Of a stretch of DNA of 64,000 nucleotides, positions 11,891 to 23,478 are shown one piece after another. The notes under the pieces are model-generated. The model did no database searches. It saw only the letters and a program-made list of their open reading frames with translations, and was not told the origin of the DNA. The position numbers and the translations under genes are program-made. The DNA is from Hysterangium stoloniferum (lineage: Eukaryota > Basidiomycota > Agaricomycetes > Hysterangiales > Hysterangiaceae). Location of the stretch: contig WHVD01000064.1 of NCBI GenBank assembly GCA_015178975.1, forward strand, positions 241,001 through 305,000. Reading direction: 5' to 3'. Numbering within the stretch: position 1 is the first letter of the stretch; the number at the start of each line of letters is the position of its first letter.

Positions 11891-12048
11891 ATGGACAACA
11901 ACCTTTGTTTGTTGTGTGCAGATCCCAGACACTGAGTCACCACATGCCTGAAGGCCACAAAAGCCCGATCAGCGAATATGGCTACAACTTCACAACTAGC
12001 TAAGCCAGCTGCGGAGTCAAAAAAAGATTAAGCAACTCTCTGGATTCC

Positions 12049-15000
12049 ATGCGGTTGGAGAGTTGCGTTGAATCTCCCCACACACCAGAAAATTGTCATC
12101 TTAATGCATCTGCTCTTCATGATCCAAATTCATTGTTTATAAATCTCACTTCAGATCCCTTCGGGAGTCTCAATTTTAGAGCTCTTGTAGATTCAGGTTC
12201 AACTCATTGTTTCATAGATATAAATATTTCCCAAAGACATCAGTTAAAAACCTATGCAATAGATCCAATTCCACTCCGACTTTTCGATGGTACCTCAAAC
12301 TCTGTAATCTCACAAGCCTGTGAACTCTGACTTCGGTTCCCATGTAGAACTTTTCAGACAGTTACATTTTTTGTAACACAGTTGGACTCAAGTTGCTCCG
12401 TGGTTCTAGGACATAACTGGCTCACCCACTACAATCTGTTGATTGATTGGGTATTGGGCAGTATCCATTTCCAAACCCCATCGGCACCCGATACGACTGG
12501 TCCGTCTCCACCTGTTTCAGCAAATATGGCCTCTATGGCACCTCTGGCCCCTGTGGAAAATCCAAGCTCTCTGCCTCCCATCTCTCTAATAAATGCCGCA
12601 GCTTGTATGAGAGCCATCAAGTTGGAAGGCTCCCGAGCATTTACAGTCAATCTTAAAGTAGATGAAGCCACCGGTCACTTCACAACCCCAGTGGCTGAAC
12701 CTGTTGCAGATTTGGAAGGTGTTCCAGAAAAATACCACAAATTTGCAGACATCTTCAGTAAACAAAAAGCCAATCGACTTGCCCTTCATAGGCCTTACAA
12801 TTTGAACATTGATATTTAAGAAGGTTCACACCTGCCCCTAGGCCCAGTTTATCCTCTCTTGCAGTCCAAACTATCAGCTATCTGCGATTTCTTGGATGAA
12901 CACTTGGCTATAGGTTTTATCTGACCCTCAAAGTCTCCTTATGGAGCCCCTGTTCTATTTGTTTGGAAAAAAGACAGTTCCCTACAGCTTTGCATTGACT
13001 TTCAAGGACTCAATGTGATCACTCAGAAAGATAAGTATCCATTACCACTAATCTCTGATTTACTCAATGCCCCTCGGAAGGCCTGAATCTATACAAAGAT
13101 AGATCTTAAACATGCCTATCATTTGGTTTGGATCGCTGAAGGTGACAAGTGGAAAATGGCTTTTTGCACTCGCTATGGCTCTTTTGAATGGTTAGTAATG
13201 CCTTTCGGCTCACCAATGCCCCATCAGTCTTTCAATGTTTTATCAATGACATCTTTTCTGACCTCCTCGACATCTATGTCATTGTGTACTTAGATGACAT
13301 CCCCATATTTTCCGAAGACCCCACACTTCACAATGAACATGTCCGTGAAGTTCTCTGAAGACTCTGAAAACATGGTCTTTTTGCAAATGGTAAAAAATGT
13401 TCATTTGATTGACATGGTTGAATATTTAGGTTTCATGATGGGATCCGATGGTCTTCACATGGATGATGCTAAAATTCAAGCCATTCAAGATTGGCCGGAA
13501 CCCTGGAAGGTTAAGGATGTTCAGTCCTTTTTAGGCTTTGCCAATTTTTATCATTGTTTCATTCACAACTACTCAAAAATTACCATTCTGCTTACTCATC
13601 TTACTTGTAAAGATGCCCCATGGAATTTCTCTGAGGAATGCCACACAGCATTCCGAGAATTGAAAAGTGCATTTACATCTGCCCCTATTTTGTCACACTG
13701 GAAGCCTGATGTTCAACTCATTGTGGAAACTGATGCCTTGGATTATATGCTTGCTGTGATATTATATTGTCCATTCTGGACACTGATGGTGAAGTCCACC
13801 CAGTAGCCTTCTTGTCTTGCACCTTTTCGGCACCTGAACTCAACTATGATGTTCACAACAAAGAACTACTTGCAATATTTGAAGCTTTCAAGACATGGTG
13901 ACATTATCTGGAAGGATCGGCCTTTCTGATAGATGTCATAACTGACCACAAAAATTTGGTTTACTTTTCAACCACAAAACTACTCACCCATTGGCAAGCC
14001 CGATGGTCCAAATACCTCTCCACTTTCAATATGATCATCCACTTCCATCCCAGCCACCTTGGTGGAAAACCCGACACTATGACTAGATGATGGGATGTCT
14101 ATCCTAAAGAGGGGAGTAGCGATTACACCACAGGTAATCCTCATAACTTTAAGCCTATGTTTTCATCTGAACAACTGTCCATGTCTATCCGAGCCACTTA
14201 CCTCATTTATCCAGTCTTGTGAAGTGTTATCCTTATGGATACTGAAAAGTTACATCAAGACATACTATCAGCAATTCCATTAGACCCAGTCACCAAAGCA
14301 CACCTCAACAACCCGTCCAATCCTGATCAGCCCCGATGGTCACTAGACTCACAAGGTTTCATTAGACTTGACAACTGCATCTATGTACCGGATTCCAACA
14401 CCCTTTGGCTACGAATCCTACAACATAAGCACAAACCACCTGATCTCAGGACATTTCAGCCTCAACAAGACTCTTGCACTCATTAGAAGAGAATATACAT
14501 GGCCCAGCATCTGATATTTTGTTAAGCACTATTGCAAATCCTGTCCCACTTGTTTACACTCTAAATCACAGCAACACAAACCATATGGCCTACTCAAACA
14601 GTTACTGGTACTGGAAAAACCCTGGAACTCAATTTCTATGGATTCCATCAAGCACCTACCAACATCCAAAGGTCATACAGCAATCCTAGTTGTTGTGGAT
14701 AGGCTCACAAAGCAAAGTATTTTCATTCCAACATATGACACGATAACATCTGTACAGTTAGCTGAACTATTCATCACACATGTATTTTCCAAGCACAGTG
14801 TTCCATCACATGTCACATCTGATTGCAGATCTGAGTTTGTCTCCCATTTCTTTAGGTCACTCGGAAAAGCACTAGACATGAAGTTACACTTCACTTTGGG
14901 CTATCACCCAGAAGGTGACAGTCAAACCAAAACACATGAATCAAACCTTAGAACAGTACATTCGTGTCTATTGTAACTATCAACAAGATAATTGGAAATC

Positions 15001-15180
15001 ACTACTACCGCTAGCTGAATTTGCATATAACAATGCACCAAATGCCACCACTGGCATTTCACCTTTCTTTGCAAACAAAGGCTATAACCCCAATATTGCA
15101 ATCCACCTGGAACATGATCTCACATCCACCTGTGCTCAAGACTTCATTACAAACCTTGACAAGCTACATCAAGAACTTTG
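12049..15180 (+). pseudogene. Protease-RT-RNase H-integrase, family 2 copy A
   Basis: The protease motif is ALVDSGSTHCFID (about 12180) with VVLGHNWL (about 12400). RT contains [14 protein letters not shown] (about 12938), IDLKHAYHL (about 13101) and the active site YLDD at 13287-13298. RNase H includes ETDALDYMLAV (about 13729) and TDHKNLVYF (about 13942). The integrase zinc domain (about 14430-14570) is frame-broken. The core has SMDSIKHLP (about 14635), VTSDCRSEF (about 14815) and a degraded third motif (HPEGDSQTK, about 14907). Many stops are TGA in place of expected Trp or Arg (for example FI*PSKSPYG and TW*HYLEG). Confidence 0.85.
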
Positions 15181-15189
15181 AAAAACTAT

Positions 15190-15865
15190 GGAGGATGGCC
15201 ACACTTTATTGAATATACAAAATTTTACTGAATAACCCTCATATTTTCTAAGTGAGTCTATTCCTTCTGGCCATGACAACTTATTCTATGAGTTTATATT
15301 TAATTACCTGAAATTTCATCTTTAAAATATGCATGCCTTTTCAAAATACACACAAATGACATAGCTACACATGATTATTTGGGTTAACCTAGATTATTTG
15401 GGTTAACCTAGATTATTTGGGTTAACCTAGGTTATTTGGGTTAAACAAGGTTATTTGGGTTAACCTAGATTATTTGGGTTAAACAAGGTTATTTGGGTTA
15501 AACAAGATTATTTGAGTTATGACTTAATCTTTGGGTTATGACTTAATCTTTGGGTTATGATTTATTCTCTTGTATACAAGCAAACTTTCAAATATATTTC
15601 AAATAATTTATATTTAGTTGGTTTAGAGAGTTAACCAGAACTATCTGGGGTACCAATCCCCATTGTGCAATTTATTCCAAAAGAATAATCTACAGATGAT
15701 TGTTTGACTAAATTCTGTCAGATATAGGATAAATATTAATATTTTTGCATTCTTCAGAGTGATACCTAATCAACTGAATTTGATTAAATATTAATTTTAC
15801 AACAAACAATATAAATATATATATTTTAGTGGATAAATAATTTTTAAAGTTTTGGGTTATCCTCC
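15190..15865. mobile_element. MITE copy 2 (~676 bp, TSD TAT, GGAGGAT termini)
   Basis: This insertion sits in the integrase C-terminal region of family 2 copy A. It is flanked by TAT (15187-15189 and 15866-15868), starts GGAGGATGGCC and ends GGTTATCCTCC; the first ~15 bases of each end pair as inverted repeats. Excision joins ...KT to IAMAQEQYQQF in frame. Termini, TSD and length match the insertion at 4052-4726. Unlike that copy it contains a 19-bp tandem array. It is non-coding, so its transposase would have to come from elsewhere. Confidence 0.85.
15373..15524. repeat. 19-bp tandem array inside MITE copy 2
   Basis: About eight units of the type GATTATTTGGGTTAACCTA follow one another with a period of exactly 19 bp (15373, 15392, 15411 and onward). 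Later units read GGTTATTTGGGTTAAACAA. A second ~19-bp repeat (GACTTAATCTTTGGGTTAT) follows at about 15524-15562. MITE copy 1 shows no such array. Confidence 0.85.
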
Positions 15866-15987
15866 TATTGCAATGGCCCAAGAACAATACCAACAGTTTG
15901 TGGATAAGAATCGACTTCCGCCTCCTGATTTTAAGATCGGGGACCGAGTATTCATTAAAGCTGAGTTTTTCCAAACCACTAGACCTT

Positions 15988-17241
15988 TGTGATGTACATA
16001 TCCAGTATATCTTCACGAATTTACCCTTAATTTTCCGGGATTTTATTTCTATTTATTTTATTTTATTTTATTTTATTTATTGTTCAAAGAATATGGCTAT
16101 TTCCTTTTAACTTCGCATACTCGAGGCTTCAAATGATGTCACATTACATAATCGAAGCCTAGAGTGGTCGACATATACTTATAATAAAGCCAGGTTATCT
16201 AGTTTTGGGTGGCCGGGTTTTTATTACATTATATTACTAGATATATGTGTATTATTATCATGCAATCATGTGACGACAATGTGACAACACGTTCATAAAT
16301 CGTCGCAAATAGTTTTCGCAGCCGCCCAGCTGGGTTTATTTCTGTTTCAGCCACCTGGCCTATTTTGCTTCCACTTTCAGCCATCCCAGACTTATTTTCT
16401 GACTCGACTGGCTCAGATCTTCGAGTCAGCTGAGGAGTATGATATCATAGTGGAATTATGGAAACTTCTTAGAAGCTTCTAAAAGTTTCCTAATTAGTTA
16501 TTTACAGATATTATTAAGCAGAACTCTCTACATGTATAAAAGGAGGCCTAAATCTTGAATAAAATCTACTTTACTTTACTACTATCAACAGCACTAGCTC
16601 ATAAGCTTATCTAATCATCCTAAGGACAATAATAGCCTTAGTCTGATATCTAACTGCAAGCACCTACACTTGCAGAATCTTGAACTCTTTGTCAGCACTC
16701 TTGAACTTAGCTAATTCATCTAAGTTCCCTCAGCTTCCCGGAAACCTTTAGGCTTACTAATCACTTAAGTAAATCTAAATTCTTATTACTGAAATCCCTG
16801 CCTGTTTAAGTGATTCAAGAGCCCACTTTAACAGCACAGTTAATTGATCTTTAAACAAACGCTTGGATATTCGACTCTCGGACAATCTCTTTATTTATAA
16901 ATTATTTAACAGCTTGTTAAATCTTTATAAATAGTATACTAAAAGGCTACAAGAAAGCGAAGGCTTACGACAAGTTTCTGCCAACTTATTGCACATACAT
17001 TCAGCTCCCAAACATTTATTCTCAAGGAGAACTTAACTTTCATAGAGCACGTCACTACAAGTTCATCTGAATTTGTCAAGAGACCAAACAAATATTGACT
17101 TTAGTTGTTTAAGCTTAATAGCACAGCTAATTAATCTATCAGTATTTAAATTACTGGACCTTTATTTGTTTATTTCTTGAATCCCTTGCTGTGTCAACGT
17201 TTGTTAACTATTTGAGAGAGTAAATAGCCAGATACCTTACA
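15988..17241 (+). mobile_element. Solo LTR C (1254 bp, TSD ACCTT)
   Basis: The sequence begins TGTGATGTAC and ends ATACCTTACA, and is flanked by ACCTT on both sides (15983-15987 and 17242-17246). It interrupts the integrase C-terminal codons of family 2 copy A. Removing it with one ACCTT rejoins QTTRP... to the GPFEV module. A TATAAAA box at about 16534 and AATAAAA about 25 bp further on fit the U3/R layout of an LTR. No internal gene remains, so this is a solo LTR left by LTR-LTR recombination. Confidence 0.85.
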
Positions 17242-17658
17242 ACCTTCCAAGAAGCGCTCTGAAAAATATTTAGGTCCTTTTGAAGTTATAGCACAAGCTG
17301 GCACACTTTCATGGACTCTTCAGCTTCCTGACAACATGTATGCAGTGCACCCAGTATTTCATGTATCTATATTAGAACCACATGTTGCTAACATTATTCT
17401 GGATTGCATACAACCACCACCACCACCTGTGATCATTGATGGAGAACCCAAATTCAAGATATCGGAAATCCTAGACTCCAAGATCAACAATCACCAACGC
17501 TCATGCAAGTTACTTTATTTGGTCAAATAGGCTGGTTATGAAGGTACACATGAAGAAACTTCATGGATCCTAGCTACAGAGCTTGGCAATGCATCAGAAA
17601 TTGTCTTAGGTTTCCATCAAGCATATCTGAATAAACCCAGTCCCTTAGGTTTTCTATA
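17242..17658 (+). pseudogene. Integrase C-terminus and chromodomain, family 2 copy A
   Basis: The frame continues from the codons at 15871-15987. It contains a GPFEVIAQAGTLSWTLQLP module, the HPVFHVSILEP motif typical of Ty3 integrase tails, and a chromodomain (ISEILDSKI ... LLYLVK*AGYEGTHEETSW). The stop inside the chromodomain is TAG where copy B has TGG (Trp). Pol ends at about 17658. Confidence 0.85.
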
Positions 17659-17902
17659 GTTTTCATGTGGCATCCAACCCCTTTTCCAACTATGTCTTAT
17701 GTTTTTTGCTTTTTGTTTGTTTTGTTTTTTAAAAAAAAAAAAAAATTATATTTCAACTATCTATAAGTCTCCTCTACGACCTCTCCTTCTTCCCTGGCCT
17801 CCGAGATTTCCCCCACACTGATGGCCACTGACATCTCCTTACTGGCCTTCTCCGATGTCCCAACCCCAGGCCCAGCCTCATTGGACTCGACAGCTCTAAA
17901 TA

Positions 17903-18747
17903 CTATTCAAGTTGTCCTCTGACATACTCTATGATGCTGGTTTGTTTCTCCAGCCCCATGCCCAATAGTTGCATTTGCTCGGTGAATAGAGCCTGTTGTC
18001 GCAGCTGCTCGTGTCAGAACCGACTGGTCTCCAAAAAATACATGTGTAGGAGCCGATTTTGCTCCTCCAAGGCATCTGCCTGCCACTCTTGATAGGACCC
18101 ATTCCCATCGGTATCCAGAAATATGCAGCCAAGTTTTTGATTGGTGCACTCTTGACAGGTGTGGCCCCGACTGTTGGCCTGTGGATGGCAAGTCCAACCT
18201 TGGTTAGTGCATTGATTGTACTTTGGGTTGTTTTTGGGCCCTGCCTTTGGGGCCTGTTTTTGCTTTTATAACCAAAAAATAAATAAAAAACTGAATAATA
18301 GAAGTCCAAACATACCTTGGGGCTCAAAGGCCCTGGCACCTCCTCCTCATCCTCCTCATCCTCTTCATCACCAGAATCTGATGGTGTCACCACTTTGTGC
18401 TTCAAAAATTGTCAGCAAGGTCACAAGAACCAGGAATTCTGACTTACTTTACCCTCCCACTTCTTCTTCACTTCCTCTTCTCACACCCAATCAGCTTCCC
18501 ACTGCTTCTTCTTCGCAAGCATGGCTTCCCAATGCTTGCAAGCAGCCTCTGCCTCTGCCAACCTCTTCTCCTCCACCTCTGTCACCTCCAACTCCTCCTT
18601 CTCCTTACGCTCCTCCTCCTCACGCACCTTCTTCTTTTCTTCATGAAGCTGACGATGCTCTTGTGCATTCAGGGGTCCATTCGGACCTGATATGGGGATG
18701 ACAGTTGGCCTGGATGGGAAAGGTTTTGATCCCGAACCCATGGTCAT
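17903..18747 (-). pseudogene. Antisense three-exon gene in family 2 copy A (coiled coil plus paired Cys clusters)
   Basis: On the strand opposite to pol, between pol and the 3' LTR, lies a spliced gene: exon 1 18448-18747, exon 2 18316-18399, exon 3 17903-18262. Both introns (48 and 53 bp) are GT-AG and phase 0. Exon 1 encodes a long Glu/Lys coiled coil (RLAEAEAACKHWEAML). Exon 2 encodes an acidic tract (SGDEEDEEDEEEVPGP). Exon 3 encodes a paired cluster of form CX2CX6C (first Cys here Tyr: YNQCTNQGWTC, then CQECTNQKLGC) and a second helix-rich tail. Internal TGA codons (after EADWV; after TSRF) make this copy dead. Copy B at 23479-24334 has the same exon layout. Likely a zinc-binding accessory protein; function unknown. 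Confidence 0.7.
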
Positions 18748-18920
18748 TGTGGTTGAAGGGAAAAAGTGAAAATCTCAAGTGCCAATACCCCTCGAATTTT
18801 TATAGGTAAATTTTTACCAGGTCACATGATGTCTTGACACACCACCCATACCCAACAAGTTTTACGTATGAGACCTAGATTTTTGGCCTCCTTAGGATTT
18901 CAGCCAAATGGGGGGGATAC

Positions 18921-19495
18921 TGTTACGACTGTGTTGTAACCCAACAGTCCCCGATGATACTATCATCTGTCTCTGTTTCAAGTTACTGGCCAAAGTCATT
19001 GTATTGGAAACCATTGGTAAACCGACACTGACATATACCCTCATGGTGATCAAACCCCATGTATGTCCCTGTCAAGTTATACTCATACCATCTGGTTATG
19101 CTTTGATACATCCCTTTTTATTATTTTTGATCTGTTCTACTCTATGTTTCACATATGCCCATATATACTTGTAGCCCTTGGACTATTTCCTTTTCTCATA
19201 ATTCTGCTCTCAGTTAATCACAGCTTCCAATCATATTGTAACCCTCCAGTTTCTAATCAAGTTTATTTGTCACTGGTTGGACATTTCCGCTCTTACCTTA
19301 GTTAGTATTTTGAGACACCAATAATTAGTATTTAAGTCCTACTGTAATGTAGCTACAAGTCAATCAGAATATCGACTCAGAACACTTGTATACCTCTCTC
19401 ATAGTTCCACCCTAAGTACCCCACTCCAGCCTTTGCTTGCACTCACTCACTCTCCTGACCCTCAACTATCCTTCAGTTTCCGATTGGTAACTTAC
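18921..19495 (+). repeat. 3' LTR of family 2 copy A (truncated)
   Basis: The LTR starts TGTTACGACTG after a G-rich purine tract (AATGGGGGGGA). It aligns along its length with the reverse complement of 46670-47244, the 5' LTR of the minus-strand copy, including ATGATACTATC near its start and CACTCACTCACTCT near its end. It stops at CTTAC (19495), where a reverse solo LTR begins, so the U5 end is missing. Confidence 0.8.
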
Positions 19496-19837
19496 TGTGA
19501 AGAGTGGTGGAAGTTCTAACCGTTCTATATACAAAGAATATCAACCGTTTAGGTACAACACAAAGATGTATTGACTGTCTAAGTCTAATACAGACCAAAT
19601 GGGTATTGGCTACTTAGTTCAATATGGTTGAGTGAAATAGCTATCTAAAGTAGAGTAGAGAGCTAAAACGAATAAAGGGAATTGACTGTTAAGTACGATT
19701 CCGAATGACTGCTCAAGTGTAGAAAAGAGTAACGAGAGAGTTGAATAATAGAGTAGTGCAGATGTAGTCCGTGTGGATTGAGATATAGATGGAGTTTTGA
19801 CTGGTACAGTTCGAAACTCTGATTGCGTAGATAGTTA

Positions 19838-21445
19838 CAGTGGGTCAAAAAACTGCCCCAATGTTTGTGCATTTTAGAAAGATTGATATTGTGTGAAGGA
19901 ATGACATCAGCAAAAATTCTGAAAAATTCACATGATATACTAGCACATGTTGGCTATCTACCAACTTAAGAAATCATGTGATTCCAATCAAAACTCATTG
20001 CTCAATAAATCAAACAAAGTAATCACTCATTGGGGCAGTTTTTTGACCCTCTATTATTTTACAATCTAATACTTTGTATGACCCCCCTTTGCCTTTAAAA
20101 CTGCCTGTATCCTCCTAGGCATGCTTTCTATTAGCTTCTGACATGTCTCTGGTGGTATTTCAGTCCACTCCTTTGCCACCCTGTCCCATAATTTATGTAC
20201 TCCTTTGGGTGATATGTCATATTGTTGGAGTTTGGCCTTGAGGTGTTGCCAGAGGTGTTCAATGGGATTTAGATCAGGGGATTGGGCAGGCCAATTCATG
20301 GGAATGATGTTATTGTCAGATAACCACTGGTCTGCCTTTTTTGAGGTATGTTTTGGATCATTGTCCTGTTGGAAGTACCACTTATCCTCAGCCATCTCCA
20401 AACTTTCAATGCTCTCCTCCACTCCCTCCTCCAAAATCTCATAATACTGCACTGTATCCATGTTCTTCTGCACCTCTATCAGCTTCCCCACCCCATTCCA
20501 GCCCATACACCCCCAAACCATCAAGTTATTCCCCTCTCCATGTTTGATAGTTGGTGTGGTGGTCCTGTCTGATACTGGTTCCCCTTGTTGCTTCCAAACA
20601 TATACCTTCCCATCTGACCCAATCCTATTGATTTTTGTCTCATCAGTCCACAACACCCTCTTCCAGTCCTCCATAGTCCAATTTTCATGGTATTGGGCAA
20701 ACTTTAGATGTTGCTGACGATGAGACCCCTTGAACATAGGGACTTTCTTCTTTGTTGCTGACCTAAAGCTAGCTTCCTTCAACACATTCCTAACAGTCTG
20801 AGGAGTGACAGAGGTAGATATGATGGAATTTATAAATTGGGTGGCTTGGACAGCATTATCAAGCTTCCCAGAGCTGATTTAATGGATAATTGACTGTTTA
20901 TCATAAGGGGAAAGCTTGGAAGAATGGCCACCAGGATGATTTTCCTTATCCCCCTCTACCTTCCTACTGATCCTGCCAATAGTACCCTTTCCCAGACCAG
21001 TCCTAGCTTGAATTTGACACTGGGAATACCCCTCATTGAGGAGAAAAATAACAGAAGAATGCTTTTCTGCAGAGATGGATTTCATAGTGGTGGTAAGGAG
21101 TCAAGGAGATGAATGAACAAAGTTCAGCATGCCAAATTGATACAAATAAGGTCACATGACATGTTGATGATTCATATGATCCCCTCCTACCTTATACTGG
21201 TGTGTAATATTGAAAATCAGAGAAAATAATAGAGGGTCAAAAAACTGCCCCAATGAGTGATTATTTTGTTTGATTTATTAAGCAATGAGTTTTGATTGGA
21301 ATCACATGATTTCTTAAGTTGGTAGATAGCCAACATGTTCTAGTATATCATGTGAATTTTTCAGAATTTTCGCTGATGTCATTCCTTCACACAGTATCAA
21401 TCTTTCTAAAATGGACAAACATTGGGGCAGTTTTTTGACCCACTG
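19838..21445 (-). mobile_element. Tc1-type DNA transposon, TA target, 223-bp terminal inverted repeats
   Basis: The element starts CAGTGGGTC and ends GACCCACTG between TA dinucleotides (19836-19837 and 21446-21447). The two arms, 19838-20060 and 21223-21445, are near-perfect inverted repeats of 223 bp. Each arm is itself bounded by inverted copies of GGGTCAAAAAACTGCCCC, one at the outer tip and one at the inner edge. A single transposase lies between the arms on the minus strand. The similarity of the two arms points to recent activity. Confidence 0.9.
20066..21085 (-). pseudogene. Tc1 transposase (DDE), one nonsense codon
   Basis: About 339 codons in one frame run from ATG at 21085 to the stop at 20066. 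The N-terminal part resembles the Tc1 paired helix-turn-helix (KHSSVIFLLNEGYSQCQIQA). The catalytic triad is visible: Asp in LWTDETKINR, Asp in QQDNDPKHTS, and Glu in SPDLNPIEHLW, 34 residues after the second Asp as in Tc1. A TAA at 20879-20881 (after DKQSIIH) interrupts the frame between DNA-binding and catalytic parts. It is the only stop, and one C to T change (CAA to TAA) would explain it. A downstream start would give only the 239-residue catalytic part. Confidence 0.85.
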
Positions 21446-21919
21446 TAGGGTCAGGACGTCCACTTCAGCTTATGTGCTGTGCCTCTACACAAATGCTCAG
21501 AAGTCCTTAATTTCAAAGGTGAGACTTATGCTGGAAGATACAGATATTCAGAGTTCTGAAGAGTTCTGAATATTGAGCGTACAGAAAGATGGAAGAGGGA
21601 ATAAGAAACTAAGTCAATATCAGATCTAAAGTAAAGTACAAATTCACAGAAACTAATATAAGTCTTCTCATTATTGCACTACAAACTAAGACCACAATAA
21701 GACAGAAACGGAAGTATTCTGAAACAAGAATACAATAAAATGAATTGGGGAGACAATATTCCGAAATGGGAATGTAATAAACAAACAAGTGAATACTTGT
21801 CAACAGACAAATTACCAAATGCAGAACAAGGGAAGAATACAGAAGATACGGTAACTATGATGTTCTGTAGTCAGAAGTTGGAAGTCAGATATTGAAAAAT
21901 CTGGGAATGGGTTGTAACA

Positions 21920-22344
21920 AAGCTCAATTCTTCTGGACTACATGTCCTTCTAAAAAAACTCACTGAAAAGTATTTAGGGATGTTTGAAATTATAGGACAA
22001 GCCAGCTCTGTATCATGGACCCTGCAGCTTCTAGGTAGCATGTGTGCAGTACACCCAGTATTTCATGTCTCTATGTTAGAACCATGTACTGCTAACATTA
22101 TCCTGGACCACATGCAACCTCCACCCCCTCCAGTCATTATAGATGGGGAACCTGAGTTTGAACTCTCACAAATTCTAGACTCAAAAATAGATAATCATCA
22201 ACACACTTGTAAATTTCTCTACTTAGTCAAGTGGGTGAGTTATGAGGGTACAGATGAAGAAACCTCTTGGATTTTGGCCACAGAACTTGGGAATGCCATG
22301 GAGATCATTACTGATTTTCATATAGCTTACCCAGTCAAACCAGG
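21920..22344 (+). pseudogene. Integrase C-terminus and chromodomain, family 2 copy B
   Basis: The codons start within KAQFF and read through a GMFEIIGQASSVSWTLQLL module, HPVFHVSMLEP, and an unbroken chromodomain (LSQILDSKI ... LYLVKWVSYEGTDEETSW). It is close to copy A at 17242-17658. The rest of gag-pol upstream is absent; the left boundary is the reverse LTR B. A solo LTR with CCAGG duplications cuts the tail at 22344. Confidence 0.85.
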
Positions 22345-23165
22345 TGTTAGGATACACACTCAGGCCGGGTTTCCGGAGAAACCCGCGGGATATCCGGTAG
22401 GACTTGGCTTCAGCTTATAGGCTGCGCCCTCGCTAGATCGTATTGTCCAATTTCAGACAGGCGGATGGGAATCCCGGGGAGTCTGGGCGGGGGTTCGTAG
22501 GTTGTGAGTCGTAGGTTGTGAGTCGTGAGTCGTGAATCGAGATAGTCGGGAGAGATAGATGCGCCGGAGCCCGTGGGCTCCGACTAGTGCGAGCGGTCTG
22601 ATAAGAGTAGGGTTTTAGAGAGGAAAATGTATTTAGATTACTGGGGGGAATCTAAGCTAATTTTCTGACTGGATTGTATGTACAACATCTGCCAGTTTAT
22701 ATAGACCGTGGAATGCATGACATACCGAATCCAGTAATAATGAGACGAAACGAGCAAAACATAAAACAGGAATAGTAAACACCAAATTGGTGTTAGGAAT
22801 GGGACGGAACGGAGCGGAGTCCGAATCGTGACAAAGCATAACCCATAACGGGAAACGGAGCGGGAGCGGAGTCCTAAATCGTGACAGGTCATTTGACTAA
22901 AACGGGAACGGGGCTCGATTAGAGCGGTGACGGGATTCTAAGCGGGTTCCGGTGACTGATGCGTGGGACGAAGACGGACATAGACAGAGACGGGGTCCGG
23001 GGGAAGTCCGGTGACTGATATGTGTCTTAATGAGGTTGAACGTAACGAGTCTTGACGTAACGGAGTCCGGGCAGGAAATCCTATAAACAGACGATTGGTG
23101 CTTGTAGCGCATGGGGGCGTACGAGTTAGTACCCGGAGTCCGGCGGGATTTGTCCGGTCGTAACA
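22345..23165 (-). mobile_element. Solo LTR D, reverse (821 bp, TSD CCAGG)
   Basis: The sequence begins TGTTAGGATAC and ends GGTCGTAACA, flanked by CCAGG on both sides (22340-22344 and 23166-23170). A good TATA box (CTATATAAAC) reads on the minus strand near 22697, so the LTR is reverse; read that way it starts TGTTACGACC. It is more GC-rich than its surroundings. A second partial copy is at 59352-59510, next to the rDNA. Confidence 0.85.
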
Positions 23166-23478
23166 CCAGGGCCATTATTGTCTCTCTGACCACATTATCC
23201 ACAGACCCTGTACATAACTTGGACTCATCTCATTCTTCCTTGTCACCCTACATATGTCTCTCTTGCTTTTACAGATTTCTGACTTGTCTCTTGTGTCTTA
23301 GGTGGATATCCTGTGGATATTCCTAATTTTTCATGCTTTTCATTAAAATATTTAAAAAAATAATATGTATTATTCTAATCCTCTATTTCAATAGGTGGGC
23401 TAGGCTTCTTTTTCCCCACCTCAATAAACTCTTCATGAAGCTCTTTAAGCTCTGTGGACCCATGGCATCCTCAGAACC

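Larger units (their letters stand above)
10790..19495 (+). mobile_element. Chromovirus family 2, copy A (5' truncated, nested insertions)
   Basis: Ordered gag, protease, RT, RNase H, integrase and chromodomain sequence identify a second Ty3/gypsy chromovirus. The 5' LTR and the first Gag codons are missing at the junction with the family-1 LTR. Insertions are a MITE (15190-15865) and a solo LTR (15988-17241). Downstream of pol lie an antisense gene (17903-18747), a purine tract (about 18909-18918) and a 3' LTR from 18921. That LTR is cut at 19495 by a reverse solo LTR. The minus-strand element at 43970-47244 is a related copy, which helps to tell mutation from real sequence. Confidence 0.85.
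19496..21919 (-). mobile_element. Solo LTR B, reverse, split by a Tc1 transposon
   Basis: Read on the minus strand the LTR begins TGTTACAACCC (21919) and ends CCACTCTTCACA (19496). About 814 bp of LTR are interrupted by a 1608-bp Tc1 element. Its start half matches 44373-44850 and its end half matches 44053-44372, although there the two halves face each other. Flanks differ on the two sides (CTTAC and AAGCT), and the left flank is copy A's LTR while the right flank is copy B's pol. That suggests a rearrangement across this LTR, not a simple insertion. Confidence 0.7.

Noticed and set aside
15373..15562. 19-bp repeats as a CRISPR-like array
   Set aside because: Units are directly abutting with no unique spacers, in a eukaryotic MITE. 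It is a minisatellite.
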